From positions 85,445,548-85,509,547 of the forward strand of contig CM061069.1 in NCBI GenBank assembly GCA_030762895.1: a stretch of DNA of 64,000 bases, read 5' to 3'. Position 1 is the first letter of the stretch. Each line of letters opens with the position of its first letter. The position numbers and the translations under genes were made by a program. The stretch is from Sophora flavescens (Eukaryota; Streptophyta; Magnoliopsida; Fabales; Fabaceae). Shown here piece by piece: positions 12,173 through 23,929 of this stretch. The notes under the pieces are model-generated. The model was not told the DNA's origin. It saw nothing but the letters and a program-made list of their open reading frames with translations, and did no database searches.

Positions 12173-12629
12173 ATCTCCCCCTTTTTTATGATGACAGACA
12201 TTGAGATGATTTAATGAACCTCAGAAAATATCAACAAAGAAAATAGCATATATCAGACAGGTTGAAATTTTCTTAAGCGGATAGGTCATGCAGATTCCTG
12301 ATCAGACATTAAGATTAATTATGTAATCCGTTTAACTTAGTCACACATAAGTTTGACTTGTTTTACTTTGAAATTATTATCAGAGCAATCTTACTTAAGA
12401 TTTATCTGAGCAATTATAGCAACTATCAGAACATACTCATGTCCATGTATTATTTAAGATCATATCATATTCATTCATATTTATTTACTTATATCACATT
12501 TCTTGCATTCTCCCCCTTTCGTCAACATCAAAAAGGAATAAACTATGAAAGCATTAAAGAGATAAAGGAGAAATTTATTTTATTTATCATGAACGTTTCC
12601 AAGTACAAGGTAGTCTATATACCTAAAAG

Positions 12630-14879
12630 CTACCTAGATTGACTAATTAACAAAAATAAAGCAGCATCCCTTTGCTCTAAGAGCAGCCTAGCTCGCCTTT
12701 CTTCATCTAGCTGTCTTCTTAAGTCTTCTGCTTGTCCTTGAAGCAGATGAAAATCTTGTAAGGCCACTATTTGAGAAGAGACAGACAGAGAAGAGTTCCA
12801 GGGTAAGGCTAAAACTGGGGGTGCCTTAGGTAGAAATAGGGTAGAGGTGATGGAAGGGAAGAAAAGTTCATGGAGAGTTTGAAGGGCATAGAAAGGAAGA
12901 AAGACGAATTTGAAGATAAGACTGATTCTGACATAGTCAGTATCAGGTGAAGGAAACACACAGGAAAGTCTCTCGGACAGAGACAGTCTGATGATTGTTA
13001 TTTGAATAGGTGGGGGAAGAGGTGTTTGAGCTAAAACAGTGGGAGGGATAGGTAATAAAGAGTCGACATGGTAGAAAAAAGAATTAGATCCTATGATTAG
13101 CATAAAGAAATACCTAGACCTATGTGGTAGCATTACAACAGAAGAAGGATAGTGAGTTCCAACTAATGTTCTACTGAAGATAATAATAGGTGGGTAGTAG
13201 AAAAGTTCTCTACAAGGGTTACGAATATGAGGTGGAGGAGAAGGGATGAAAGAGACATGTGAGATACTTGCTAGTAAAAGAGATTGCAGATCAGACACAA
13301 AGAGTCTCGATGATATGCTAGTTTGTTCTTTGGGAGCAGAGTCCCTATGAACAACTGTGTACTGACCGTCATTAGGTACAATAGTGAAAGAAGATTTTTG
13401 AGTTTGAAAGGAAGAGACAGGCGAAGAAATAGGAGACGCAAAAGAAAGAGGTTGAACAAAAAGGGCAGATGGAGAAGAGACGGATGGGTTGATGATACCT
13501 TGATGAGAAGGGGAAGTGAATGAAGGAGATGTCTGCTCTTCAGATATCTTCAACTTCATGTGAGAAGGAGACACTTGGTCATCCTTGGGTACAACTGTCT
13601 GAGCTCCTCCAGACAGGTCTTCTGCAGTGTTAGCTTTTGCAGGTACTGGGTAACCAGATCTTCTTTTTTTGGGAATAATTCCCAAAATGAAAGTCTTCTT
13701 TGGTTCTTCCAGGACTTGCTCTGTTTGCTCCCCCTGAGTAGATGCTTCCTCTTTGCTCGGCTCAGACTCAACTTGTATGACCTTGGCAAAGGTCTTCACC
13801 AGCTTCCTTTTCTTGCTTGGATGAGCAGGAACATCCACTAATTCCCCAACTTCACTAGTCTTCCTCTTGGGAGAGTGTCTCCTCAGCATAAACCTCAAGG
13901 GCTCAATTGTTTCAGCATAATCTTCAGATATTGAGAGTTGCAGCTCTGGAATTTGGTCTCGTCTGGCCACCTTTCCAGACGGTTTGAGCAATCTTTCAGA
14001 AATAGGAACTTCTGATTTGTTAGTGGAAACCACCGGTTCTTCCTCCTTCTGCTCAATAGCAGGCTTCTTCTTCTTCTACTTCTTCTTCTTGCTGTCTTCC
14101 TCCTCATCAGCAAGAGGGATTCCCTCGATGTCCATCATAGATAGTATCTTCCTGTCTGTGGGCAGTGCCATGTCCACAAAGTGATCATCACTAGGAACAA
14201 ACAACTTGTTCCTGAATACCCTTGTCAGCAACATTCCATAAGGATAGGTCTGCATGTTGGTTCTCTTGATCAGAGTCTTAAGGTACATGTAGATAATGTC
14301 GTTGATGTCAACCTTGATTTTGTGGATCAAGTGGTACAGAGTAAATCTGTCCATCTTGGTCAAACTGTCTCGTGAGCCTTTCCTTGGCATCATGAACTCC
14401 AATAGCAATTTGTGCAGGAATCTACACTTGACCACTATGTTGACAGGCTTGGGGTTCACTGGTTTGGGAATACCATAGATGGCAATGTTGACATTGTCAG
14501 CTCCCACTTCATCTTCCCAGTTGGGTGTGAAGCCAGCTCCGATTCTCGGACATTTTGTGATAAGCTCCAGAGAGCTAATGGGGAAGAGAAGGGTTCTATC
14601 CCCTATTTCAGCCTTAAAGCTTTTGATTCCGTTGAGTCTATTGGTAACAACCACAACATTTCTCTAGAACGTTTGAAGGAGCTTAGGGTGAACAAGCTCC
14701 TTGATGTCGAAGAAAGGAGTCCACTTGGAGTACTCCAACTCTTCAGTGACATCAATTCCTAGTTTCTTCATCTGTTGAAGATCAACAGTCTTTCCCGAAA
14801 TGATCTTTTCTTTCTCAGTAACCTTGATATTGTATTTCTTTGTGATTTCTTTTGTAGAGAGACGCTTGGATGATGCCAT
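12630..14879 (-). pseudogene. Sirevirus envelope-like / extra ORF with two nonsense codons
   Basis: Between RNase H and the 3' LTR, one reading frame runs from ATG 14879 (MASSKRLSTKEI) to a stop at 12630, about 749 codons. Only two internal stops interrupt it, at 14664-14666 and 14076-14078; no frameshift is seen. The N-terminal two-thirds is a globular, mixed alpha/beta-like region. A lysine run follows near 14080, then a low-complexity Ser/Pro/Lys-rich region. The C-terminal part (about 13250-12900) is hydrophobic and could hold a membrane segment, and the end is Arg/Glu/Leu-rich (QAEDLRRQLDEERR), likely coiled coil. Position and length fit the envelope-like ORF of SIRE1-type elements. Its function is unknown and the name is only positional. 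Confidence 0.68.
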
Positions 14880-15289
14880 CTTTTTTAGAGAAAATGATTA
14901 TAGGGTTTCGAGAGAGAAGTGGGTTTGAAAGATGAGAAGACAAAGAGATTTTGGAATTTGAAGCGTAAAGGTTCAACCTTTTTGATCTATTGTCTTTTAT
15001 AGTCATAAAGGTATGAGAGAGAGAAAAGAAAGACATTTTTAATTCAAAAAAGGCACGATTTGTATGGGGAACTGCAACGCCCACTTAAGACATAATAAAA
15101 ACATATTTTCAAGATATGTAAACCACCGTGCATACGATTATCTTCTGATAAGGGAATGGCATTAATTAAATAATAACCATTTCAACAAAACTGATGAGTT
15201 CTAGCATAGTGACTCAGCAGAGTCAGACAGGCAAGCATAGACAGGTGATAAAGTACAGACAGGTTAACATTCAGACATGTCATTCAACA
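14880..15289 (-). other. Spacer between RNase H and envelope-like ORF
   Basis: About 410 bp of AT-rich noncoding DNA of the copia element. I see no motif beyond a possible leader for the downstream ORF, with a short direct repeat of GACAGG/CAGACA words at 15205-15285. Confidence 0.4.
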
Positions 15290-16033
15290 ATGCAATGCAT
15301 GTTTAGATTATCTCTAATAAATAAAAACCTTTCTTCTGCGAGAGGTTTAGTGAAAAAAACAGTCCATCGATTTTCAGTTTTAACAAACTTAATATCAAAG
15401 ATGCCTTTCTGAACATAATCCCTAATACAATGATGTTTGATTTCAATTTGTTTAGCCTTAGAATGCTGAATTGGATTTTTAGTTAAGCATATAGCACTGG
15501 AATTATCACACCATACAGATATGTTATGTTCATAAATAGAGTAATCCTCAAGTTGATGTTTTACCCATAAGAGTTGAGAGCAGCAACTAGCAAAGATAGA
15601 TGTATTCGCTCAAAGCAGTAGACAGGGCAATGATTGTATGCCTCTTGCTTGACCATGAGACTAAACTTGCTCCAATGAAGTGACATCCTCCACTGGTGCT
15701 TTTTCTTTCTATTCTATCTCCAGTAAAATCAGCATCACAATATCCCACTAATCTGTATTCTTTTGATCTTAAATACAGCAAACCAAGATTAGAAGTTCCT
15801 AGCGAATATCTAAATATTCTTTTAACAGCCTTAAGATGAGATTCTCTAGGATCAGATTGGAATCTAGCACACATACAGACACTAAATTGAATGTCAGGTC
15901 TGCTTGAAGTTAAGTACAGTAAAGAGCCAATCATACCTTTGTAGACAGTTTGATCTACCTTTTTGCCTTCATCATCTTTGCTTAGTTTTGCATTGGGTTG
16001 CATAGGGGTTTTCATGAGCTTTGTATTTTCCAT
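15290..16033 (-). pseudogene. Copia RNase H domain
   Basis: The minus frame from 16033 contains hallmark copia RNase H segments: TPMQPNAKLSK, YKGMIGSLLYLTSSRPDIQF, SHLKAVKRIFRY, GYCDADFTGD (first catalytic Asp), KSTSGGCHFIG, and a degenerate ALSTALSEYI (normally with an extra Glu-containing A/SEYIA). A TAG at about 15587 stops the frame. The same frame continues beyond it (QLLWVKHQL, VWCDNSSAI, HHCIRDYVQ) to about 15290. The domain degrades the RNA strand during reverse transcription. Confidence 0.9.
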
Positions 16034-16126
16034 TTTGTATTTCTTGAGTATCTCCTTCGTATATTTTTGTTGATGAATGTAAATTCCATCACTTGTCTGC
16101 TTGATTTGTAATCCAAGGAAGAACTT

Positions 16127-17032
16127 CTATTCTCCCATCATGCTCATCTCAAATTCAGCTTGCATTAGATTTGCAAATTCCTTTAATAGCTTTTCATTAG
16201 TTGCTCCAAAAATAATATCATCAACATATATTTGAACTATAATAAAGTTCTTTTTAGAGCATTTCTTGAACAGAGTCGTGTCTACTTGTCCTCTAGTAAA
16301 ACCATTATGCATGAGAAAAGAACTGAGTCTATCATACCATGCTCTAGGTGCTTGTTTCAAACCATATAATACATTTTTAAGTTTGAAAACGTGATCTGGT
16401 TTATCAGTATCCTCAAAACCAGGGGGTTCTTTAACATACACTTCTTCTTCAATTATACCATTTAGAAAATCACTTTTTACATCCATTTGAAACAGGGTAA
16501 TTTGGTGTTGTGCAGCATATGACATTAAAATGCGTATGGCTTCTATTCTAGATACAGGTGCAAAGGTTTCGGTATAATCAATACCTTCTTGTTGGTTATA
16601 ACCTTGAGCTACTAACCTTGCCTTATTTCTAACAACTTTACCATCTTCATCCAATTTGTTTCTGAAGACCCATCTTGTTCCAATAACTGACTTGTTTTTA
16701 GGCTTAGAGACAAGAGTCCAGACATCATTTCTGGTGAACTGGTTAAGTTCTTCTTGCATAGCAAGAATCCAGCTTTCATCCTCAAGAGCTTCTTCAATGC
16801 GTTTAGGCTCCAAATCTGAAATAAAGGCCACATTGCTTGATTCTCTTAATGTGGATCTGGTTCTTACTCCTTCAGAATGATTTCCATTAATAAGATCCTT
16901 AGGGTGATGAGTGTTGAACTTCCAATCCCTTTTGAGATCATCATGAAGATCTTGACTTGTCTGCTGACTCGTCTGTTGACTCGTCTGCTGACTTGTCTGT
17001 TCCACTTGTCTGTCAGCCTCAGCCTCAGGCAC
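16127..17032 (-). pseudogene. Copia reverse transcriptase domain
   Basis: A 301-codon frame carries a complete copia RT core: WILAMQEELNQF, WVFRNKLDEDG, NKARLVAQGYNQQEGIDY, TFAPVSRIEAIR, FQMDVKSDFLNG (first Asp region), EEVYVKEPPGFE, LYGLKQAPRAWYDRL, and the catalytic IYVDDIIFGAT. The upstream end has a Gln/Thr/Ser repeat (QQTSQQTSQ). It ends at a stop before the RNase H domain, so the polyprotein is broken here. The 7.2-kb CACTA insertion lies just upstream in the same pol gene. Confidence 0.95.
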
Positions 17033-17216
17033 AGGTTCTGTTTTGGTTAGATCGGGTTGTTGACTTTCTGCTTGTTTATATCAAGACCTGCAAGATCATC
17101 GTCAAGATCTGATTTTATCAGTCTTTAATTCATCATTGAATTTAACACTAACAGATTCTTCAATAATACAGGTTCTTGAATTGTAAACTCTAAAAGCCTT
17201 TGACATTTCAGAATAT

Positions 17217-17470
17217 CACTACAACAGTTATCACTTTAGGCAACACTAATCTCGCCAACGGTTGAAAAACCGTTCCTAAAACATGGAATAGGCAACTTTT
17301 TTGTGACCGTAGACATTGCTATATATTTTTTAAGAGTATTATAAAAAATTGTTGTCTTTCTATATTAATCAATGGTTCACAAAACGTAGATATGTTTTAG
17401 GGAACAATTTTTATGGTGTAGATATATGGGGCAACGGTTTTAATAATTTAATCACTCCCGCTGAATATAT
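17217..17470 (+). repeat. Left terminal and subterminal region of the 7.2-kb CACTA element
   Basis: The terminal CACTACAACA is followed by TTTAGGCAACA, CCAACGGTTGAAAAACCGTT, GGCAACTTTTT and GGCAACGGTTTTAAT. These are degenerate copies of the motif that is dense at the other end (GGCAACGGTTTT / AAACCGTTGCC). Confidence 0.85.
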
Positions 17471-17539
17471 ATTTTCTCGGGTTAAGGGTTTGTCATTTTT
17501 TTGTTTTCAAAAAATTTGTGCACTGAACCCACGTAAAAC

Positions 17540-18430
17540 CTATCAGAATTCAGAACTAACATATCCCACGTTCCCAAATCCCTAACTCTACAATCCCTAA
17601 ATCTGAAATTTGGTCTGCGTACTTACTTCCCCTTTCAGTCGGCAATCTACTTTGGTTTCTCAAATTTATACTCACAGAAATTCTGTCAGGTATGAGCTTT
17701 ATTTATGTCTCTTCATTCCTTCATTCGATTTTTCATTCTTCATTCATCCTTCATTCATTTTGTTTCTTCGTAAGGCAGAAGTTGCTGCATCTATTTCTTC
17801 GTCACCCCTCTTACACAAAAACCGGGTAGATTTTTATTTGTTGATTTTAGAGGCCAATTCATTTTAGAAGGTAATTTTATTGCATAGAATTGTGAAACTT
17901 GTTTTAGAAACCAGGTGTTGATAGTGATAATAGTGAGAAAGGGGCTGGGGAACTCGTCCTCTTGTGTATTGCTATTTTAGTGCTCGAGGGCTTACTGGTG
18001 CCATTTAGAAGAAAATGAACATGTCATTTCTTGGTAATAGATTGCTTTAATCGTAGCTACAAACTTGAAGCCAAATTGGTAAAATTACTAGCTATCTTGT
18101 TTTGAATTTTCATTTACTCTGCTGTTGTCAAAAACGTAGACATGCACTGTATTTGAGTGACTTATTAACATTCTTTTACTCTCAAATCTAATTAGCTTCA
18201 GATTCTGGCTTGGTGTTGGTGAATCTTTCATTTGCTTCATTTTGTACATCCTTGAACAACCAAGTTTAAATAAGAAAACCCCAAACCCCAAATCTCTAAC
18301 CCCTTCCCCTTATCTCTCGCGGAATCTTCTAACTCCTAAACCCCTAGTCATCTCTCTCTCTCGTAACTCTGGAACTCACAGAAACTCTATTAGGTATGAG
18401 CTTGGTTTACTCACAAAAATTGTTTGAGCT
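17540..18430 (+). other. Leader-like duplicated segments inside the CACTA element
   Basis: Two similar leader-like stretches occur about 700 bp apart. Each ends in a shared word: CTCACAGAAATTCTGTCAGG at about 17672 and CTCACAGAAACTCTATTAGG at about 18374, both continuing TATGAGCTT. Upstream of each is a CT- and AACCCC-rich tract. The shared CAG/TAG-GTATGAG reads like an exon-intron border (GTATGA donor). This could be a captured untranslated first exon, perhaps duplicated. No protein is recognised, so the identity of the donor gene is open. Confidence 0.35.
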
Positions 18431-20611
18431 TGAATGTTTTTTTCTTATTATTTTTTGATTGCAATAAAAACTGACTCAATTTTTGATTTCTCGTTCCTAT
18501 CACATCTCAAACAAAATTGAAGGATCTGATTAGTAAAAAGATGGCAAATTCTAAATTTGCTGACGGTGTGTCTGAATTATGGTCTTAGTTCATCTACTTT
18601 TCATGGGGAGTTCTATTTGACCAGACATGAACGATGCAATTGGACCTGCTATTGCTTTGTGAAGTAGAGGCTGTTATACAGACATATCATAGGAATATCT
18701 AGTTATAAGGTTTCCACATGTTTATTATGGAACATGAATTTTATGTATTGAAAGAACCTAGTAATAGGCTTAATTTAAGCTTGTTATAGGCTTGGTGGTG
18801 TTCTTTTGGAGTTAAGGACTACATTTGTTTGGTTTTCATTTGAAGTTTTTCAGTCTCAAGTGGTTTTTGCTGTCTGGCCGTGTTACATTTTGTGGTAGGA
18901 TTTGATTTGTGGTTTTTAGGTGAATGTGGATTGATTAGTGGGGTTCTTTTTGCTTTTCAAGCAGATAATGTAAAAGTGATGCAACTATTGAATTTTGTTT
19001 CTGGAGTCAATATGCGACCAGTTCAGTTGTTGTGGCCCTGGACTAAACTCTAGTGGGTAAGAATTATTTACCTGAGCCTTAGTTTAGGGGAAAATAGAAG
19101 GATGTCAATTTAAAATTCAATATTCATTCCCATTTTATTTTTAGATTCCAATTTGTCCATCTTGAGCCATACAATCATTCTCACAAAGTCACTTCTTGTT
19201 GCTAGGTAGAAACATGTACCTGCAGAAGACTGAAACACATTCTCTTATGCTTGTATACCCTTATATTTTTCTTATAATAAGTGTCAACAAAGATATAAAA
19301 GGTTCATCAATCCCAGGCTTCTAGCATTATCATTTCAGGACCAATATATCTGAGACCCCAATCTTGTACACATGTCAAATAACTAAACTGACTTCTTTCC
19401 CATCATTGATAAAATGTTCATGACCCTATAATCGTGTCCTATGCCTAAAAAGTTCAAGGCAAAATGTGGTGTATTGACTCAATGAAGATGCATCATGGTT
19501 CAATACTTCAATGTCACTTTAAAATTATCCACGTATGGATGCAAAGTAGTTTCTATTAAAGCTGAGTTGCTTGGCAGAAGGGATAAGTGAAATTACTTCT
19601 GGCTTGGCACCTGCTTCGTGTATTTAGTGCTAGGTTCATTGGTGCAAGCTTTATCTAGCACTTAGCAAGTATTCTTGTATGTCTATGAGTACTCAAGGTG
19701 ACTCGTGGTAGTATAAGATATTCTCACCCACTATACATTCTTTTCACTTTCTTTGTTTTATCTCCCTTTATTGTTGTTAGAACTAGGCTATTTTCAAAGA
19801 TCTTATAAAAATATATTTTTTGTCTAATCGAGTTCACTTTTCCTTATTCATACTTTATCATGTCTCATATTTGTGTGACTTCTCAATGTTGAAATTTATC
19901 CTACTTTTTGCTACAGAGCCTTTGTCAAGAAGAAAGGGAGGAATAATGTTACAAAGAGATTAACTTGTACATGTAATCACTCCAAAGGGAAGAGGTAATA
20001 AATTAATTATTTCACAAATTGATTTACAGAGCTGTGTAATTGGTTGTGGTGGATTTGGTGGTTATCTAAAGGGTTCAATTACTAAGTCTGGATGACAATT
20101 TAATGCGCCACTCTCTTTATTCTTCCATTGCTTTTTACTCTTATCAGGATGGTTCCTTTAGTGTTGGCTCTCGACTTTTTTTTATGCTCTCTTGGGTTGG
20201 TCGCGACCTTTTTCTTTTATGTGGTTTGGTTTACAAGCAGTCTTCTAGTATGGGGTGGGGTCTTTTGTTACGACTGTGTAACACCAATGCTTCCATATTT
20301 AGTGGTTTAGCATTTCATTTACATAGGTGATTTCTCTTCTTGTGAGGTTCAGAGAGGAAACTTTTAGCTCAACTACTATAATATCTGCAGTCATGCATTG
20401 CTTAGGGATCCTATGTTTCTTCTCTTTTTATCTGGTAGACGTATTGAGGGGGAAGGAAAACAATTGAGAGAATGAGTAATGGTGATAGGAAACAGAATGC
20501 AACTATTGATTTGATTCAACAACTCAAGACTCTACTATCTGGATGACCATAAACTGTGAGAGTAGTTTAAGTCCTATGTTCATAGAGAACACACTGGCTC
20601 TGAAAAGCTGC
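18431..20611. other. Interior of the CACTA element without recognised gene
   Basis: AT-rich, intron-like DNA. One candidate exon on plus, at about 19918-20000, is bounded by a pyrimidine tract plus CAG and a GAG-GTAATA donor, and reads AFVKKKGRNNVTKRLTCTC in one frame. A short hydrophobic frame at 20103-20330 has no recognisable family. I cannot assign either to a gene. Confidence 0.3.
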
Positions 20612-21606
20612 TCAAGTTTTTTTCAATAGGAGAGGATCTAAGACAGTATGAATGGAATGCAAGAGAAGAATCATGTATATAATGACTGCGGCGAAACCGG
20701 CAATTAAAGCTCCTATTCTTGGATCACAAAATTTTGGGACTGAACCACATATTGGTAGCCAAGCTGCAGAATTGTTTCCTTTCTTTCCCACTTGAGCTAT
20801 AGCCAAAGCTGCAGAGATGCTTGAAACTAGTAACATGGTGAATACCTGCTCATAAAATTAACCAATTAATGTAACTCCTATATAAATAGTCTAATTCAAT
20901 ATTTAGTACAGTTATGTATCATATAAGATGTCAGATCAAAGTGCCTGGTCACATGGCATAGGACTTCTTTCCTTCAATGTCAAATTGTCAATAGAAAATT
21001 GACAAAAATACAAGATTTCAAGTACTTGTTACTTGGTAAATAAGTTACAAACATTTATGATAAAACCAGCAACCAAAGAAATGTAGTATGCCATCTTTGA
21101 TGCTTTTCTGTTAATTGAGTCTTCAAATTTTGATTTTTGTGGATATTAGAATGGACAAGTTCTTTATGAACCTGATTATGAGCTGCTATTGCATAAACAC
21201 TAATGTATTGCATGTTGTAGTGGTAGTGGCACATAAATCCAACAGAATGAGGAATTTTTAGAACTTTTACCAGATCCATGGCAACCGCTAGTCGCCAGAG
21301 CAAGCTTTCTGCTGGAAGCAAGAGGACCAAAAATCCATAGACAGTGACCACAGAGTTTGAAATCACAAAGTACCTAGGAGAAAGAATTGTTTTATAAGTT
21401 TTTGCAGATGAATGAAGTATTTTTGTTGAGCAAACAGATTGAACCTACTTGAAGGCAGGTGTGTTAGTGTATTTTGCTTCAAAGGATACTGTGAAGAAGG
21501 TAGTTCTCTCATGGCTAGTAGCCATGACAATGACAGCTGAAAGGGTTGCACCAAAGGCCAATAACCTTAACAGAAGGTGGCAGATCCTAGTAGTCTTGTT
21601 GACCAT
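20612..21606 (-). CDS. CASP-like membrane protein (CASPL1C-type), three exons, intact frame
   Basis: Exons on minus are 21606-21449, 21373-21271 and 20845-20612, joined by GT-AG introns (donors GTAGGT and GTAAAA; acceptors CTCCTAG and GAGCAG). The joined length is 495 nt, 164 aa, normal for the CASP-like family (PF04535). It has four hydrophobic segments. Family residues are present: Arg14 in the first segment (LLLRLLAFGATLSAVIVM), the extracellular ATSHERTTFFTVSFEAKY region, the SVVTVYGFLVLLLPAESLLW segment, Asp86 opening the third, and a fourth ending SIHTVLDPLLLKKT. CASP-like proteins sit in the plasma membrane; some organise membrane domains that guide wall deposition. It lies inside the CACTA element, so it is probably a captured copy. 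No stop or frameshift is seen. Expression and a promoter are not shown by sequence. Confidence 0.88.
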
Positions 21607-22129
21607 GGATTCCACAAAGCAAAATTTAGTGCACGATGAATCCTGGTATCAAGGGAAGGTTAATAGATGGAATATCAAATATGTTAATTTCCAAGATGCT
21701 AAGGTAGACACAACAAGGCTATTGGGATCGGGATTAGGAAGGAAAATAATTGAGAGTGCACTGAATTTTATACATCTTTGTGTTGTGTTAGGTGAAAATT
21801 TTACCTGTCTATGCTACCGTCCACTAAAGCTTTTTCTAGTTTTGTTGCTGTATCCCTTCCTTCTGTGAAGTGTATGTAAGCATTTCCAATTTTATCTTTC
21901 TTGTCTTTGACGATGTAGGTAATCTGCTCTCTTATTTATACAGAAAAGTTAGATTAGTTGTATGTCCTTTTCAGTTTCATTTAACGTTTTGCTAGAAGTT
22001 TATTTATCAAGATACTAGGAAAAAGGGTGGCTTCTAGCATGGAGTCATTTATTTATGGGTATACCTGTATACCACCAAACAACTTTTTTTTTATTATTGG
22101 ACAAGCAACACTCATATAAGCCCAAGATT
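21607..22129. other. Region between the two captured genes
   Basis: Upstream of the CASP-like start on minus and upstream of the HHO fragment on plus. It would have to hold the CASP-like promoter if one was captured. I see no clear TATA box in the first 100 bp upstream on minus. Confidence 0.3.
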
Positions 22130-22802
22130 TCTAAGGACAATAATAAGAAATCAGATTGGCTTAGATCTGTTCAGGTTATGGCATCCAGATCTTCCAACTG
22201 AAGAGGTACATAAAATAAGAAAGAAATGCAAAGCTTAATTATAATTTTCTTTAGTCTTTTGTGTTGTTTTTGAAATGAAAAACAGAAGGGAATAAGTGAT
22301 TAATTGACTTAGTATTATGTATAAATTTGTGTAATTAATTGCTGTGAAATTCTATTCAGAAAATGTCTATGATTGAAGTAAAGAGAAGTGGAAGTGGTGG
22401 TGCTTTCCAGCCATTCCACAAAGAGAAGAAAGCTGGCAAGACTAGTGAATCATTTAGCAAAGCACCCTCTTCGACGCCGGTAGCTGCTGCAAGTTCCACA
22501 GTGGTGACAGTCACCAGAGACAATTCTGGAAGCAGGAAAAGAGAGGAGAAAGATGGGCAGCGAAAGCAGCGTCGGTGCTGGTCTCAGGAGTTGCATAAGC
22601 GCTTCTTGCAGGCCCTTCAGCAGTGTGGTGGTCCAGATAGCGAGTATTATACCAAGTTCTGATTGTTTTGTATTTTGGTTGTAATTGTATTTGCATATTG
22701 ATAAATTTTTTGTGGATTTTACAGCTGCCACACCAAAGCAAATTAGAAAGCAAATGAAGGTTGATGGCCTCACAAATGATGAAGTCAAAAGCCATTTACA
22801 GG
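22130..22802 (+). pseudogene. HRS1/HHO (NIGT1-type) GARP transcription factor fragment, broken
   Basis: Three exon pieces on plus. Piece 1 (22130-22205) reads SKDNNKKSDWLRSVQ and then, after an extra base at about 22175, LWHPDLPTEE, an HHO-family segment. Piece 2 (22360-22643) has MSMIEVKRSGSGGAFQPFHK, a Ser/Thr-rich linker, and the start of the GARP DNA-binding domain (RRCWSQELHKRFLQAL). Piece 3 (22725-22802) completes it with ATPKQIRKQMKVDGL and NDEVKSHLQ. The splice phase between pieces 2 and 3 does not match (one base short). The N-terminal coiled coil and the part after SHLQ are absent. HHO proteins are nitrate/phosphate-responsive repressors; this fragment is unlikely to work. It faces the opposite way to the CASP-like gene. 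Confidence 0.85.
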
Positions 22803-23920
22803 TTTGTATAAGGGATATATATCCTAAATGTTTGATTATCAAATTTGCCTTATGAGTTAGTACAATTCATAACCAAACTCTAGGTTTCTGTAATTTTTAT
22901 TGTCTAGTCTCTCTAATTCTTTCCATTGATATGGAATCTTTTATCTGTCATTCCAATCTACATATGAGATTGTAAGTGACAATTATTTGGGAAATTTCCT
23001 CTTAGAACACATCATTTGAAGTATGCTTGACTTTAATTTCTTGTGATTATTATACACCAAATTTTCAATATATCAGTTGGGGTACAAAAATAGGAGTTTT
23101 GAACCTATGAACTCCAACAAGTTACTTAAAGCCTTCACCTACTTGCCAAAATTTAAGCTAACATCTAATTGATATCACTTAAATTAACATCTAATTTAAG
23201 CTAGACATAGACTCGTTCACCGTTAGTTTTTTGCTATTGTTTTGGGTTGCCCTTTAGCCTTTATTCTTCCTGATTTATAGTATATATGCTGATGATTGGC
23301 TATGGTAAAAACATATCATGTGTGTTATTACTATAATTTTTCGATTTTGATATTCTCTTATTTACAAGAGAAAGGTGGACCATTGCAAATTTGTCACTAA
23401 GTAGTTATCATTAGTACTTTAATTATTATTGTTATTTTCCTTTTCCTTTTTCTTACTTACATATCTTTTGTAATATGTGCAGTAAGATTTTCATGGTGAA
23501 GAAGCACATCAATCTCAAGATATAGAAGGGGAATGATGTTATCAACATGCATGGATGTTTTCAGTCAAAAAAAAAAAAAACATGCATGGATGCCTACAAT
23601 CTTTGTGGATTTTTTTTTGTGTGGATTTTATAAGAAATTTATTATGTAAACTTTTACACTTGATGAATTTAATTTAATCTTCTATATTTTGGATTATATG
23701 TTAGTGTTTTTATGCGTACATATGTTGTAGTGTTATAGTAGTATTTCAATGTACATAGTGGTTTTAGTACTTTTGTTAGCATATATAATGAGACTTGTAT
23801 AATCCAAGTGTTCTGAATATTTAAATTATATTGATTGGAATATTTATAGGTGTTGTAATTGAAAGGTTAAAATATATATTTAGTTATGTATAAACATATA
23901 AAAGACTTTCCTCGTAATGT
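22803..23920. other. AT-rich interior of CACTA element
   Basis: No coding signal recognised. It includes an A-tract at about 23567-23580 flanked by two copies of CATGCATGGATG (23548, 23581), which could be a small insertion footprint. Confidence 0.35.
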
Positions 23921-23929
23921 AATAAAAGC

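Noticed and set aside
13323..13841. Plus-strand frames opposite the envelope-like ORF
   Set aside because: Shadows of the minus-strand frame; composition mirrors its codons.
20103..20330. Short hydrophobic plus-strand frame near the CASP-like gene
   Set aside because: No similarity to CASP-like or other membrane families that I recognise, and it lies just beyond the 3' end of the minus-strand gene.
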